The notes under the pieces: generated by a model
What the model was told of the DNA's origin: nothing
Database searches by the model: none
The model's input: only the letters and a program-made list of their open reading frames with translations
Program-made: the position numbers and the translations under genes
Shown here: positions 35,301 to 47,411 of the stretch, one piece after another
Numbering within the stretch: position 1 is the stretch's first letter
Layout: each line of letters begins with the position of its first letter
Origin: Capitulum mitella
Taxonomy: Eukaryota > Arthropoda > Thecostraca > Pollicipedomorpha > Pollicipedidae
Direction of reading: 5' to 3'
Length of the DNA stretch: 64,000 bases
Assembly: GCA_030062745.1 (NCBI GenBank)
Contig: CP099840.1
Location: forward strand, 4,030,001 to 4,094,000

Positions 35301-36802
35301 GTCTAATCTGTGGGAATACATGCCAAAGAGATCTTTCGTGGCAACTAAGTGAGCATGAGGTGCTGATGGTATAGCACGTACTGCCACATGCCACAGACAC
35401 GTACTGCCTGACATTGCACAGTTACCGATAAACAGCGCAAACGGCAAGACCGAGAGCGCCCCGAGAACAAAGGGTTTTCGGAAGCCGTAGCCCAAGGATC
35501 ATTTTCAGCCATTCTTGACTGTTCGCGGAACCTGAACTGCAGTTTTAAAAGGAACCCGAACGGACGTTCTGAACACTAATTTAGTGAGCAGAACACAAAC
35601 GAGCTGCGTTTCACAAGTACGTCAGCTTCGATCTTATTCAAAATTTTCCAGTCGTTCAAAGCACTTACCATTTTTGTAATGTTCTAGTCGAGTTAGGATA
35701 TGTTTGTACCGCTTTATCAACAGAGAGATAGGGAGCAAATGTCATAACATTATTCCTGGCAAGGTTGTTCTAACCCTAAAACTTTCTATTTTTCCTTCAT
35801 TCATACCCCAGCTAGTTTGCTGATAAATTCGTGTAACATTTTTCTTACACACTGTCATCATCTTGACTCAGTTTACGTGAAGCATATGCGCTTTTAGAAT
35901 GGCCCGTGTATTTCATTAGTCTTTCCAGTTTACTCAAACTTCATTGCATCTTATGTTCATCACTACAACGAAAACAACATTACGAATGAAGAGACCGGTC
36001 ATGGGTACACACGCGAGGAGGTGATTCAAAGCGACACCATTGATGCCATGTCAGCACTGTAACGGTGCGGTTCCAAAAATTCCCAACCTCGGCGCATCAG
36101 CCTTCTTACCAGAGGGCGTCGTCGTCGGCGACCACGACGTTCCGCACGTGCTGTCGAGTCCGGCGACCGGCGTGGACCCGCCGCAGAGACACACTCTCGC
36201 CGCCTCCAGCCGGGCCAGACGCCGACGACACTCTGTTGTTCCTACGTCGTCCGCGCCGCGAACACTTTCAGTTCTCCGCTCGCAAAAAGTGCTCATCGGT
36301 GGGCGAATCGCGGCAGGCTGCCATTTGGTCAGAGACAGCCGGGCATCTGCGGACGTGTGTGTTCTCTTGAGTGGTGTGGAGTTGGTTCAAATTAGGAAAC
36401 CAATAAAAAACGCATTGAGTGGAGGATGTCGAGTTAAGTCTATTTCGTGTGTCTTTTTTAATTTAAAGCATATTTTTAATACTCTCGGCCGTATTTTCCC
36501 CTCAGTATGCATTTCATATAATGAAGGGATGTTTGTCAATCTAAGTCTGTATTTTACATTCGAGAAATCGCATGATCAAACGTTACGCACGTCCATGACG
36601 TTATTCACTCCAATTTTTGAACCGTTCAGAAGCACCCATACGTCTCGAAATGGAAACATCACTCCAAGAATAGTTGTGTGGACAAAAGAGCTTGGAAGCC
36701 AACGCATTGGAGATATAAAAGGATGAAATTTAATGGATTGCGATAGAATAATAGATCCACCGGCAGATTGTCTACATCCAGACAGCCCGGAGTCATCTTG
36801 TG

Positions 36803-36855
36803 GTGAAAACTTCATGGTTCGGTGCCCATTGGTTGCGAAGTTATTAGCCTACACA
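36803..36855 (+). repeat. Dispersed repeat, copy 1
   Basis: A block of ~50 bp with TCGGTGCCCATTGGTTGC and then AAGTTATTAG closely matches 63038-63093. No coding potential. Confidence 0.6.
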
Positions 36856-36899
36856 GGCTTACGATCTTTTTATGAGCGCACAGATGACGAACTAAAAAT

Positions 36900-37275
36900 G
36901 CCAGAATAGTTTAGTAGATCTGAGGTCAGGTTACGAGATCAGATCGAGGTCAAAAGTAAACAAATTTTCGAAACTTAAAAGTCCTGTTCTAATCATCTTA
37001 ACTCCAAACCCGAGACATTCGTAAAAAGCCAATTCATCTTCTACCTGTGTAGCAGGTTTCAGGTCGATATCAGGTCAGATCACGAAGAAATGACCAAAAA
37101 TGTGTTCGCACGTCCTTTCCCTGCAGAGGCCAAACAGTGAAGCGCCACCAGTTTCATGTTCAAGGCCTAATTGGAGGTTAAAATGGTACAGAACATTGGC
37201 AGAGATGGCTGACCACGCATTCCGATGATTTAATTTGTTTTAGGTCATCTGAGGTGACTGACCTGAAATGAGCTT
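36900..37275. repeat. AGGTCA-rich repeat relic
   Basis: AGGTCA or GGTCAG-type motifs occur at least seven times in both orientations (for example GAGGTCAGG, CGAGGTCAAA, TCAGGTCAG, TAGGTCATC, ACTGACCTG, TTGACCTCG). It lies just outside the inverted-end element at 37669 and may be part of an older element into which that one inserted. Confidence 0.5.
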
Positions 37276-37668
37276 TATTGACCTCGGTATACACTTTCGT
37301 GCAGCAAATTGTTTTCAACGGTGTTTTTCACGCTAATTTCGAATTCAGTGCCCAAAATTATATGGCAAACTTTAAGGTAAATAGTAAACGACGAAACGGA
37401 CTGGATCAATATGGCGTATCTCGCAATACGATCCAGTCCACCGGACTGGATGAGGATTGGATTGACAGATCCGTTCAAAACACGGATTTGCATCGGATTT
37501 GGGGTCAAAGTTTCATGAAACTATGATATTTAAGCAAATGACAAAAATGTCTAAAATCAGATCATTTAACCAGATCATGTAGTTCAAACCATTTAACTAC
37601 ATGAACTGTTAGTGTTCTTCCAGCAAGTGGTAGTGAGTGGCGAGGAATCCAGATGTTGGTTCGTGAAA

Positions 37669-38883
37669 AACCCTATTCCCGGAGGGCTAGACGGTATGGT
37701 CGATTCCCGGCAGGGGGGGCGGATTCGGCCCCCCCCCCAGAGATCTCGAGAACTACTCGTCCGATTTCATCGCAACAAACGGCAATCGATTTGCCGTGAC
37801 ATCAACTACATTTTTATAAAAAGAAATTTTCAAAATTTTGAAATTTGTGGATACAGGGGGACAAAAATGTCAAAATGGGGGGTACTTTTGGACCTCTTAT
37901 AACTCCGTCATTTATGGACCGATTTCAATGAAACTGGCATGAATCGAGAGATTATGGATAGGGCTTTTATCATGGGCCCGCAAATCTGAAATTTTGAGAA
38001 AATTCATGGGCGTTCACAGGGTTTTAAAAATAGGAGGATTAATTTTCCAACAACTGAATGAACAAAAAAGGTAAAACGCTTTTTTGGCTTCTGCTAGTTA
38101 TGCTATGCTAAAGAAGTACAAATCGTATTGCAATGTTGGTATAATGTTAGCGTAGGCGGTGCAAGGGACATGAAAAAGGGGGAACTGTCATGGTCACACG
38201 TTCTTCAGATCAACTTGTGACCTTTGGCCTTAAATGACCTCCAGTGACCTTGGGGTCACCTGGAATGATTTCGTGTGCATTTGATACTATCTGTAAACGT
38301 TTTCAATCATCTGAATTCACTCTATTCCAAAAATTTCATTTTATGACTATTGCGATATAGGGTACGCGCACTGACATTTTAGGTCATAGCTCCGTGACCC
38401 GACCTGATATCAAGCTGAAACTTGGTACACAAGTAGAGGGCACCCTTCTACATCTTATATATTCCGGGTTTGGCATTTGAAAAAACGGCGCCGAAATTAT
38501 TACGAAAAAACTAATTTTGACTTTTGACCTTGACCTGACCTTGTAAAGTGACCTCAGATGAACAAAATTACATCTGCACATTGCCCAACTATTTAGCTAT
38601 ACATCCATATAAAGTTTTAAGTTCTATCTTAAAAACTCTGTTTTTGGCAGACATTTTCCTTTTACCCTCAACATGGTCAAAAATGGCCTGAGGTTCCTCC
38701 CAAAAACGTTGCCTGGCTCCGCTCCTAAACAAAGTAGAATTGTGAAATTTTGTCACAGCGCGTAGAAAGGATAGCTAGGAAATGTCAGCAAGTTTCGTGA
38801 AGCTGCGTCAAAAAGCCTGGAATTGGGAAACAAAAAACCCGAGGGGGGGGCGGATTCAGCCCCCCCCTGCCGGGAATAGGGTT
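37669..38883. mobile_element. Non-autonomous element with ~40-bp inverted termini
   Basis: The left end reads AACCCTATTCCCGG, a 28-bp insertion that repeats ATTCCCGG, then CAGGGGGGGCGGATTC and a C-run. The right end (38841-38883) is the inverted counterpart, ending TGCCGGGAATAGGGTT. The 1.1 kb interior has no coding frame, but it has several TGACCT motifs at 38210-38270 and 38520-38560. A related end, in the opposite sense, occurs at 47412. Only AAA flanks both sides, so the target-site duplication is unresolved and the superfamily is unknown. Confidence 0.75.
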
Positions 38884-40427
38884 AAACAGAGGTGGTACGT
38901 CATGAAGAAAACGACTTGTGTTGGCAAATGACAGTGGTTAACCCTCAGTCATATGTATTCTTTTTTGAGTTTTATTTCTGCTAAAACTAGATAATTTTTA
39001 ACCGATTTTTTTAGCATACAAGTTTACATTATACTAGACATAGAGGTTTCTCATTCTGACTTCTATAGGTTTTGGCATACTATTCGTAGGGGGTCGGATC
39101 CGGATTGGATCAGCCTTGGAGGAAATGTATGAATTTGGGTTGGTTCCAGATTCAGCCAGGCCGGATATGGATTGGAGCGGATGGGACCGGATTTATCCGT
39201 TTCACACTCTGGTCAATGATTAGCGAAGAGAAACTGATCAGACGGGTTTGGGTTTCGATCTAATTCCGTGGCATATCATAATATAGTATCATATGATAAT
39301 ATAATATCACATATATAATAATAATGCCGTAATACATAACATCCACGTATTATTCTGACGAAGCCGGAGGGCGCAACAGAGTTCTTACTCACCATTGTTA
39401 AATACTTGATTTAGTGGCAAAATTATAACGTTTTCGAAGCTGCTTTAGGTCAGTGATCTAGGCTGAACTCAAATGACCCTGGGTGACGTTAGTGACCAAA
39501 TTTGATCTTTGAGGTATTCCTGATTGTCAGATTCGAGTTTAGCGCTAGAATTTGTCTCCAAAGACCACAAAACAAGGTATGTGACACTCCGTGAAATCAT
39601 AGCCATATGGATTAAATTGAGCTGAGGCAGTAATTAAAGCGAGAGTGCTGACCCAAACATTTCATATTATGTACCATCTATCGCAGTTTGTGCATCGTAC
39701 AAAAAATCTCATACGTTTTGGTTCTGTGACCAAAAGTTTTGCGTGGTACAGGTGAAAGTTTGGCGAGCCGCACTAAACTCGACCCTCTTTAACCTCATTT
39801 TACCTTGAAGGTCGCCCTCCAGAAATATCAAACTTCTGCATCAGGGAGTTCGTTCAAGGATGCATCTACCCTGCAAACTTAGTGGCTCTGGCCTCATTAG
39901 TTTTTTATATCTTAGGGGCATCCAAATGACCCATCACACCCGAGCGCGTTATATTTGACCGGCCACCCTTGCGATTGTTGAAGAAACTCAGCAACGAGCT
40001 AATCGTGCGAAGTAATCATGTTTGAAAAGTACGCGCACTAGACTCGTATCCTTTATTTTAGAGCAAAGCCTCGGATGGCAGACAGCAGCGCTCCCCCAAG
40101 AGATAACCCGCACCACCATGGCAGATTCATCCTAAGTCCTGATCAGTTTGGAAGTCTGTACCAGTACTAACTACTGACTGAATATGGTAACAACGGACTA
40201 TTTATTTTGTCTATTTCGTTTCGTCTGGACGGAATAACTATTCCGTCTCTTGCAGACTGCGTTATATATGTGAAGATGTGAGCCTTAGGCTGGGATCTAA
40301 CACATTCCTTCCAACCCAAATCTGTCATTTATCTAATAGCTGTATTATATGTATAATAGGGCTAATAGCTGTATTATATTATATTTATAACTATGAATAT
40401 GAATATATGTAACTATCATCTATGCAC

Positions 40428-40575
40428 AGGCGCGGCGAGGGGATCCCAGGCCCCCCCTTAGGCCCATATTTTTTGTGAAAACTATTGTGCATCGTCTTCC
40501 TGGCAGGCGGTTTTCGTATGGTTTCAATCCCCACTGAGCTCCGCCCCCTCTTAACAAAATCCTGCTTGCATCCCT
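40428..40575 (-). mobile_element. G-tract MITE, copy 2
   Basis: Reverse-complement relative of 32205-32393, starting CAGGCGCGGCGAGGGG on the plus strand. The two copies share a run of about 80 bp at high identity around the CATACGAAAACCGCC block. Confidence 0.7.
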
Positions 40576-41132
40576 GTATCTATGTCTTATAAATAAAAAA
40601 GATAACACCTGTACACAATAACGATATTTTACGTACAACACTAATCATAAAAATAAAATAAAGAACCGAATTACTCATGACCGAGCAATAATACTGTGGA
40701 GAATATTTCCCGCAGACGAACAATTTTATTTAAAGCAGTTCGTTTTATCAGTCACCACTTGACAGCTCATCAAGTCAATTCCGAAATTCACATTATAATC
40801 AGTCATGTTTATCACGACATATTAGCTTCCATCATTCGATAAAAAACGATAAAAAACATCGATAAAATACTCTAATGAAACCTGAGAAACGCTTTGAATG
40901 CAGACACATGTCTATATCACACGTGAAACACAACACACAATACATAGATACAAATGCAAAAACTGCTCATCCACCTATACAAAAGGAAGCAAATAAAACA
41001 ATGCAAAAACATCACTGAAATGAAACAAAATATTCCACAGTGATTCAGGGTGGTGTCGAATCTTTCCTGAAACTCAGTGTAAAATGCTCTGGTAAGCTAG
41101 GTAATCGCGCCTAAAGCTATTAAACCCTGTCG

Positions 41133-41138
41133 TTTATT
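41133..41138 (-). terminator. Poly(A) signal of CPAP1-B
   Basis: AATAAA on the minus strand, 46 nt downstream of the CPAP1-B stop codon at 41184-41186. This would give a very short 3' UTR. Confidence 0.6.
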
Positions 41139-41183
41139 GCCTGGCAAAGGAGACTGATGGCGTTCTGGAGAACATCCCGGCGC

Positions 41184-44100
41184 TCAGTACGGCGGGAAGG
41201 AATCGTAGCGGCAGTCGACGTTGTACCACCAGTCGCAGGTCCTGCTGACGGGGTTGAAGAGGGTGCCGGTCACGCAGAGGAAGCGGTCGTGGCCGTTCTC
41301 GTGACAGTGGTGCCACGCCTGGAACCGGAACAGTCAACTCACGCACGTGCATGGTCGCGACCCTTGGGCTCAGGCATGAACGATAAAATAATGTCGACAA
41401 AAACATAAATGTTGACATTTTTGTTTTTGTTTGACAATTGGGTAAACATATATTTTTCTCAGTTGAATGCATGACAAGTGCTTTCGATGATACAAATACA
41501 TCTGGTCTAGATGAAAATGAAGGAAGACAGCGGCGTTGCTTAGCTGTTATTTTCATGGTTAGCATTTCTAGTCCCGTTTTTGGATAATCGGCACATTCCT
41601 CGGTCCCGGGCCCGTTTACGAGCTCCGCCTACCTGGCAGCGGGCTTCGAAGTCCGCGTACATGCCGTGCACCTTGCCGCTGCAGCTGAAACGGGTGTCGG
41701 GCGGCCGCCGGAAGGTTGGGTAGTCCCTGCCGGCCCTGCCAGGCAGGTTGTCTGTCGCAGGCTGGACCGCCGCGCCGCCCGCAGCGCCACCTGCCCTGTT
41801 TCCAGGCACGCCGCTAGATGTCGGGCCTGTCGCCGGCCAGGTGGGCCGTGTGCGCGGCAGCGGGCTCGGCGTCACGGTCGGCCGGTATGTCGGTGAATAT
41901 GTTCTGGGGAACTCAGGCTGACGCGAGGGAGGATAGCGGGAGGGATGGAGGTGGGTCGGTGGAAGCTTGGGCGAGGAACTCCCTGTCACAGTCTGCGCGG
42001 CGGACGTGGTGGGGCCGAACGATTTCAGATAGGTGTTATATGCATTGCCGCGAGCATGCGAGCCATCCAAGATGCCTGAGATCGAAGTCCCTCGTGCGGA
42101 ATGTTTCATCGGGGCAGGTATGGAGGCAGAAGGCAGCTCAGTGGTCGTCGCCAGCGGAAGATTTACCGGTGGATGGGTAGACGATACCCGAGGATGATTT
42201 GCGTGATGATGACCAGGACTGGGGTGGTAGCTGTCCCAGTGTTCTATGTGAAGATGTTCTGAGTGATGGTGCTTTTCAGCGGGCTTGATGGTGGTACGCT
42301 GTAGGACATTCAACGGCTTGAATCCGGTGCCTAACTTGTAAAGAGTGTTCGGCTGTTCAAAACCTGTCTTTTCGTGAGGGCCAGGAGCCGTTATCTCTCC
42401 AGAGGTCCTCTGGTGGCTCACGACGCGCTTACTTGCGTGACTTGAAAGCTCACCTTTGCTCTTTTTCGTTGAATACGCCTCCTCACTGGTAAAGGGGGCA
42501 GCACTGCTGTAGGTGGCGCCACTATGAGATGAAACCGGTATGAACTGAAAACCGGGATTTGGCGCAACAGTCATGGGCCCGCTGCCTTGCTTCTCACCGT
42601 CCGATGGCTCTTGAAGGCTCTCCCTCGCTTCGGCTCGAAAATTCGGCAATAAGTGACGCCTCAAATCGTCCGCTGGAAGCCGTTGCAGATCCGAAGCGTT
42701 CCTGATCTTCTGCGGTGACCACTGGACTCTTGCCAGCAGCTGCAGGCGCGACTCCGGCGACTCGGACCAGAGTGATTCGACGGTGGAGACACTCCCGTTT
42801 CCAGCAGACCCCGTTCTTGCCGACACCGCCTTCCGCGGCCGGTCAGGGATTTTCTGAGTGAGAAGAATGTCTTCTGATTGCGCAAGCGGCTCCGCTCGGA
42901 CCCGTGGCGATTTCGAAGGACTGGCTGTGGTTCCGACGGCTCCTGCGGCGTGTGAAGCGTCATCCGGCAGCGCGGCAACCTTAGGGCGTGCTACTGGCGA
43001 CAGGGAATGCGATTCCGGGACCTCTCTGGGGGTTGTAGACCCTTGTAATGTTGAGGCTGGGTCCGGATGTAAGAAGCTGGCGGCGAGCCAAGATCTAGGA
43101 AAATACCTCGGCGGATTTGTCACACTTTGCGCTGCAACCTGTTGCGGTGAGCTGACGGAGTCTTTTGGTGCATCGTAGACATCTCCCAGGGGAAATAACA
43201 CTTTTTGAATGGAGTCTGCCTCCTGCGATGTGGAAGTCATCCTGGATCCATAGACGTACTTCGGTTGAGTGGCTACCCTTTGTATCGCGGCCATTTCCGC
43301 TGATCCGGCAGTGGTTTCCTCCACGTCGGAGGCGTATGTCAGCGTCGTATCGATCCTGACAGTCGCAGTCTTCTGTGAGTCTGAGACGTGGTCGCTGAGG
43401 GACGAAGACGGAGACTGAGAAGTACCGGCGACCGCGATCTTGGTGCGATACGCCGCAGCGTGGCCGTCGGCAGTCGTTAGGATTCCTACTGTCACTGGAA
43501 TTAAAAGAGAGACAGGTGACAGTCTGCTTGAATGGGCCATGAAGTTCATGCAGTTTGTGTGCTATAGCGTTTACGAAGGCATGCCACCTTATGGTAACTA
43601 GTACAAACATAGGAATGTTCGATGTTCAGTAGATACTTTTTACCGCACTCCGAAAACTACCTTGTGCCTTTTTTTGCTATCTTGTCCACTTTCTTGAGAG
43701 GACATGCACTCAGTTAGACATCGGACGCGGCACGAGTAAGTGGATTGCATCTCTAGGGGCAGTAAGCTCATTTTTCGGAATGCCCACCGCATCCCACCGA
43801 TCAACGGTGAGCTCAGTAGCCTGTTGCCTACCAGTTGCGGTGGCGTATGACATGCACCAGCGACATTCCATAAAACAATTCAAAGTGAAATACGGACCAT
43901 AACTCTCGACCACTCCGCGAACAGATGATCACGCCAGGCTCCCCGTCACCGGTCGTCAGCACCACACGTCAACAGTGTGGAAATCCCGCGCCGCTCGCGG
44001 TGCCTGCAGCCAGACGCCGCCGGCGGCGGCTAACGACGGCCAGCGAGCCCCTGAACTGCAGACTGATTGGCCTCTGGCGTCGGCCTGCCGCCGGACGGCT

Positions 44101-45395
44101 CCGCGTGTGAAACTCGCGGCACGGGTCGGCCCGTCACGATCGACCTTATCCTGAATAGGCGGGATTTTTCCACTCCGGTGGAATTTGAGCGCGTTGCGCG
44201 GGGCGCTGCCCATTGACAGTCCGCCAGTCTCGACGATGTGACGCTCTGGCATTTGGGGTCAAGGCAAAATTTTGCGTTACCTGCTTTGAACTAAGATGCG
44301 AGGCAAAGCGTGTCTGTTAAACTGCGGCACTGTTTCTGTGAACATGTTGGCTAAGTAATGGATGTCACGGCTTTTTCTGCACGTTTTGGTGCTTTTTGTT
44401 TCGGAACCATAGTTTAATTTTGCAAAATGTATTTATTTCGGCATCTGCAAACAGTCTAATCAGGTCGCTTTCTTCGCCCCGACAAGAACAACATGTTCAG
44501 GTCTTGTTTCAGTTAAATCTGTCGTTGTTTGCAAACCGCTATCAGGTAACGGTTTTAACCGCAAAATCCAGAAAATGTTTCTTATCTACAAGTTGTTTGC
44601 GGTTTGCTCCTCTCACGATCAGTGTCGCGCAACAGGCTCAGTCTTTTGTCCCGAGACAGATGGACACGACCGTGTACATCGGCAGCCTGTGACGCGATCA
44701 GATCTTGTCCGTTCGATTGGTCACTGGCGGTTGGCCCCGCAGAGGACCGGGTAGCACGAGTCCGTGCTCACAGAGCAGTCGCGTTAGCCGGCTCCGAACG
44801 ACCTAGGGTGTCGAGTGACGTTCGCCGGCACTGGTGACTGTGAGCCAGCAGCCGACGATGGAGGTGGTTCACGTGCGCTGCTCGAGGCGCAGACCTTGGC
44901 TTAGTGGGCGAACTCCCAGACACTAACTGTGAACGCAGATAAACAACGTGCGCAGGGTGCACCAGTCTGAGACTGGACGGTACTGCCCACGACATCGCCT
45001 GGAATTGCGGGATGCTCTAAAAAAGTGACCTCGTGCACATCACGTCCGATCTGAAAAGCAGAAATACAACAAATGTCCCGCAAAGAGCTGATCTGCTGAT
45101 TCAAGACAGCGTAGCGGACTTCATTTCCCCCTCCCAAAAGAGTTTTTTTTCGCGGACACGACTCACATTGATCTCGGCACCGTGGCTGCCAGGCACCGCG
45201 ATTGCACTTTGGCAGACACCTGAACGCACGGCGCGCGCTTGGCTCACGCAGCGCGGCTGTCAGCTGCAGCCGCCGGCCGGCCGTCCGGTCAGGGCGCGGC
45301 TCGAGCGTCGACCCGGACCGGCCACCGTTATTCAACCCAGATCGAGACGCGGCGAACTCACCCAGACACAGGTGTCGCGCCGTGAAGGTCGCCAT
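41184..45395 (-). CDS. CPAP1-B: secreted chitin-binding protein with His-rich patch (3 exons)
   Basis: Exons 45395-45362, 43494-41633 and 41318-41184 give about 676 residues, ending DSFPPY. The 34-nt first exon and the start of exon 2 together encode a signal peptide (MATFTARHLCLVTVGILTT). The acceptor TTTTAATTCCAG|TG fits the phase-1 donor CTGG|GTGAGT. Without that exon, the frame could also begin at ATG 43549, whose N-terminus is equally hydrophobic, so the start is not certain. The ~590-residue linker is Ser/Thr/Pro-rich and mucin-like, with a His-rich segment. The C-terminal domain has GRDYPTFRRPPDTRFSC, YADFEARCQ|AWHHC, FLC and TCDWWYNVDC, with spacing C-x14-C-x5-C-x9-C-x12-C-x7-C. The intron after Cys-Gln matches CPAP1-A and CPAP1-C. 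The expected role is chitin binding in cuticle or another apical matrix. Confidence 0.88.
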
Positions 45396-45510
45396 CGCGG
45401 TAAAAGTTGATCGGCGCTCCGTCTCTCAGCGCTGCCCGGAGCTGCTCCGAAGGTGATCTACCGCCGGATCGGCCGGCCGCGGCCGCGAGTCGGAGCCAGT
45501 TCCGGCGCAC

Positions 45511-45546
45511 AACTGACCGCCGCGCCGGAACGCCGCGCCGCTTATC
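45511..45546 (-). promoter_or_regulatory. Candidate core promoter of CPAP1-B
   Basis: On the minus strand, an arthropod-type initiator TCAGTT (45516-45511) has a TATA-like GATAAG (45546-45541) about 30 bp upstream. This would start transcription about 120 nt before the ATG at 45395. The surrounding 45200-45560 is a GC- and CpG-rich island. Confidence 0.35.
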
Positions 45547-46318
45547 AGCACGTGCGTGCGGCATTGTGATGCTAACGTGGCTTCGCGCGCTAAAAAGCCG
45601 CCGAGTTCCGGCCGGCGAAAACTGAGGTCTTTGCCTCGCCCTCGGCTGCGCCACGGTTTCGACATTTCGCTCCAGTTTTATGCAGATTAGTGGGACAGTG
45701 TGGTTTGTTTTACTCGGAGACCGAAGCTTGATTACCGAGGTATTTCGTAACGGCGGCATGACTTCTCACCGGTCAATGGTTGTGCAGATCAGACCAGTAT
45801 CAGAGTACCTAGAAAACAAAGACCGCGAAAATATCGTGTTTAGGACGGATGGTCAACGGCAAACAACACGAAACGCTGAAACATGACTGATCAGTCGTTT
45901 ACACAAAGACATGTTGGTGTAATCCTGAAAAATGACGAGTCACAGGGAACACGCCACATGTTATGTTCGCATCGCTCACAACCTTACGGTTTATTTTGTT
46001 TGCTGTGGTCACTGGGAAAAGATACTGTATGGTCATCGGTGAACTAGGTTTTGGATGCAAACAATTCACTGCACAAATATTATAGATTGTCCCACGTTTT
46101 TCAGTTATTCTTGAGTACAGCCTTAACTCGCTTAGCTCACAGGTTTTAACCTCTGTCACTTACAATAACTGTCTTAGCATTCCACTCGATTAATAGAGTA
46201 TGGCATACATAAAGAGGGAGAAAATAAATTTAAGGGAAGAGGGCGGCAAGGAGATATCTCAGGCATCAGACACATACGATCACCACAATGGGACTGCTTT
46301 ATACATTGCCACATGACT

Positions 46319-46512
46319 CAGGAGCGTAGCCGGGACTGCGTCATGGAGGGACCAGAACAAATCCAACCCCTGTCAAAACTGAAAACTCCTCGGTTTTCGG
46401 CCTATGTACTTCTTATTTTCGGAGTTTTATATTTTTTTGGTGTGAAAAACTTCCATTTTCAACCCAAAGGGCTGGCTGTGGCACCTTGATCACTTTCTTG
46501 TCTACGGCCCTG
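46319..46512 (-). mobile_element. hAT-like MITE, copy 2
   Basis: 194 bp with inverted ends CAGGAGCGTAGCC and CTACGGCCCTG. The flanking octamers ACATGACT and ACGTGAAG agree at five of eight positions, compatible with a decayed 8-bp target duplication as made by hAT transposases. Inverted relative to the copy at 24335-24535. Confidence 0.82.
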
Positions 46513-46589
46513 ACGTGAAGTACAATTTATCAAAAAGTTAGGGTCTAATTGTCAATAGTTTCCCAAATGCCAAACTTGTGATTCACGAA

Positions 46590-46765
46590 ATTGTGAGCCG
46601 ATTCGATTCTGATTCACATCGCAGGAGGGTGATTCTTATCCTGATTCTAATTCACGGAAACAGAGAATAAATGCGCCTCTGGTTCAAAGACAGTCTTTAA
46701 CTGCAAGGAATCGATTCGATTCACGATTCACGAATCACCAATCGGTGCACGATTCAGTTATATGT
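46590..46765. repeat. Cryptic GATTC-rich simple repeat, tract 1
   Basis: GATTC or its variants (GATTCGATTCTGATTCAC, CACGATTCACGAATC) recur about every 6-12 bp. A similar tract lies at 50210-50370. Confidence 0.75.
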
Positions 46766-47411
46766 GAAATAACAAAAACCGTGCATGTTTTCTTCTCATA
46801 AATGCAATAGTCAAGTCCTGGCACTTGTGGTATCCCAAAGCTTCCTATAGATTGTAGGATAATATGAGAGCAATGATTAGGTGTTTCGTATATTGCATGA
46901 CATTTTTACGCATGGGCATAGGGCAAAGCGCCCAAATTCAGTTCGCATTGAGTGTCAATATGTAAAAAAAAACCCAATATGTTAATACATAGGTGTCTAG
47001 GGTCACGGATGTGAATATAAATGTTCACCCGCAATCACCCACAAGTAAATCCTACTACATTTCTTCCTAAGAAAAAGTTGGCATCTCAAACAATGATGCG
47101 TGGAATAGAATATAAGCAGAAAATGTAAAAGGAAATGGGCATTAATGTAAACTTTAACCATATAAATGTATAGTTCACCATTTATTTACGGTGTACTTAT
47201 ATCATAAAAGTGCATGAGAAATATTTTATTTTCCACTGTAACTGAACTACAGCTTTTATTTCCTGTTCTCATTTAGCTCCGTTCTTGATCCTGATGAAGC
47301 TAATGATTATTCCCATAAAAATTAATAAAAATTGCCCCATTTATTACGTAAACCAAGTAGACACTTAAAATTATCAGGATGCGAGGATCGATTCATGGAA
47401 ACGATTGCCAT

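Larger units (their letters stand above)
27351..41183. other. Intergenic region between CPAP1-A and CPAP1-B
   Basis: No gene recognised in 13.8 kb. The first part (27351-27600) is the GC-rich 5' flank of CPAP1-A and should hold its promoter. Separate GC-rich islands lie at about 29060-29350, 30680-31240, 33100-33350, 33700-34050 and 36090-36270, divided by AT-rich DNA. From 36800 to 39900 there are nested repeat relics. One island (36090-36296) has exon-like features and is treated in the findings. Confidence 0.6.

Noticed and set aside
41540-43549. Single-exon start of CPAP1-B at ATG 43549
   Set aside because: Not excluded, but a strong acceptor (TTTTAATTCCAG) inside this N-terminus and an in-phase ATG exon at 45395-45362 in a promoter-like island make the spliced start more likely.
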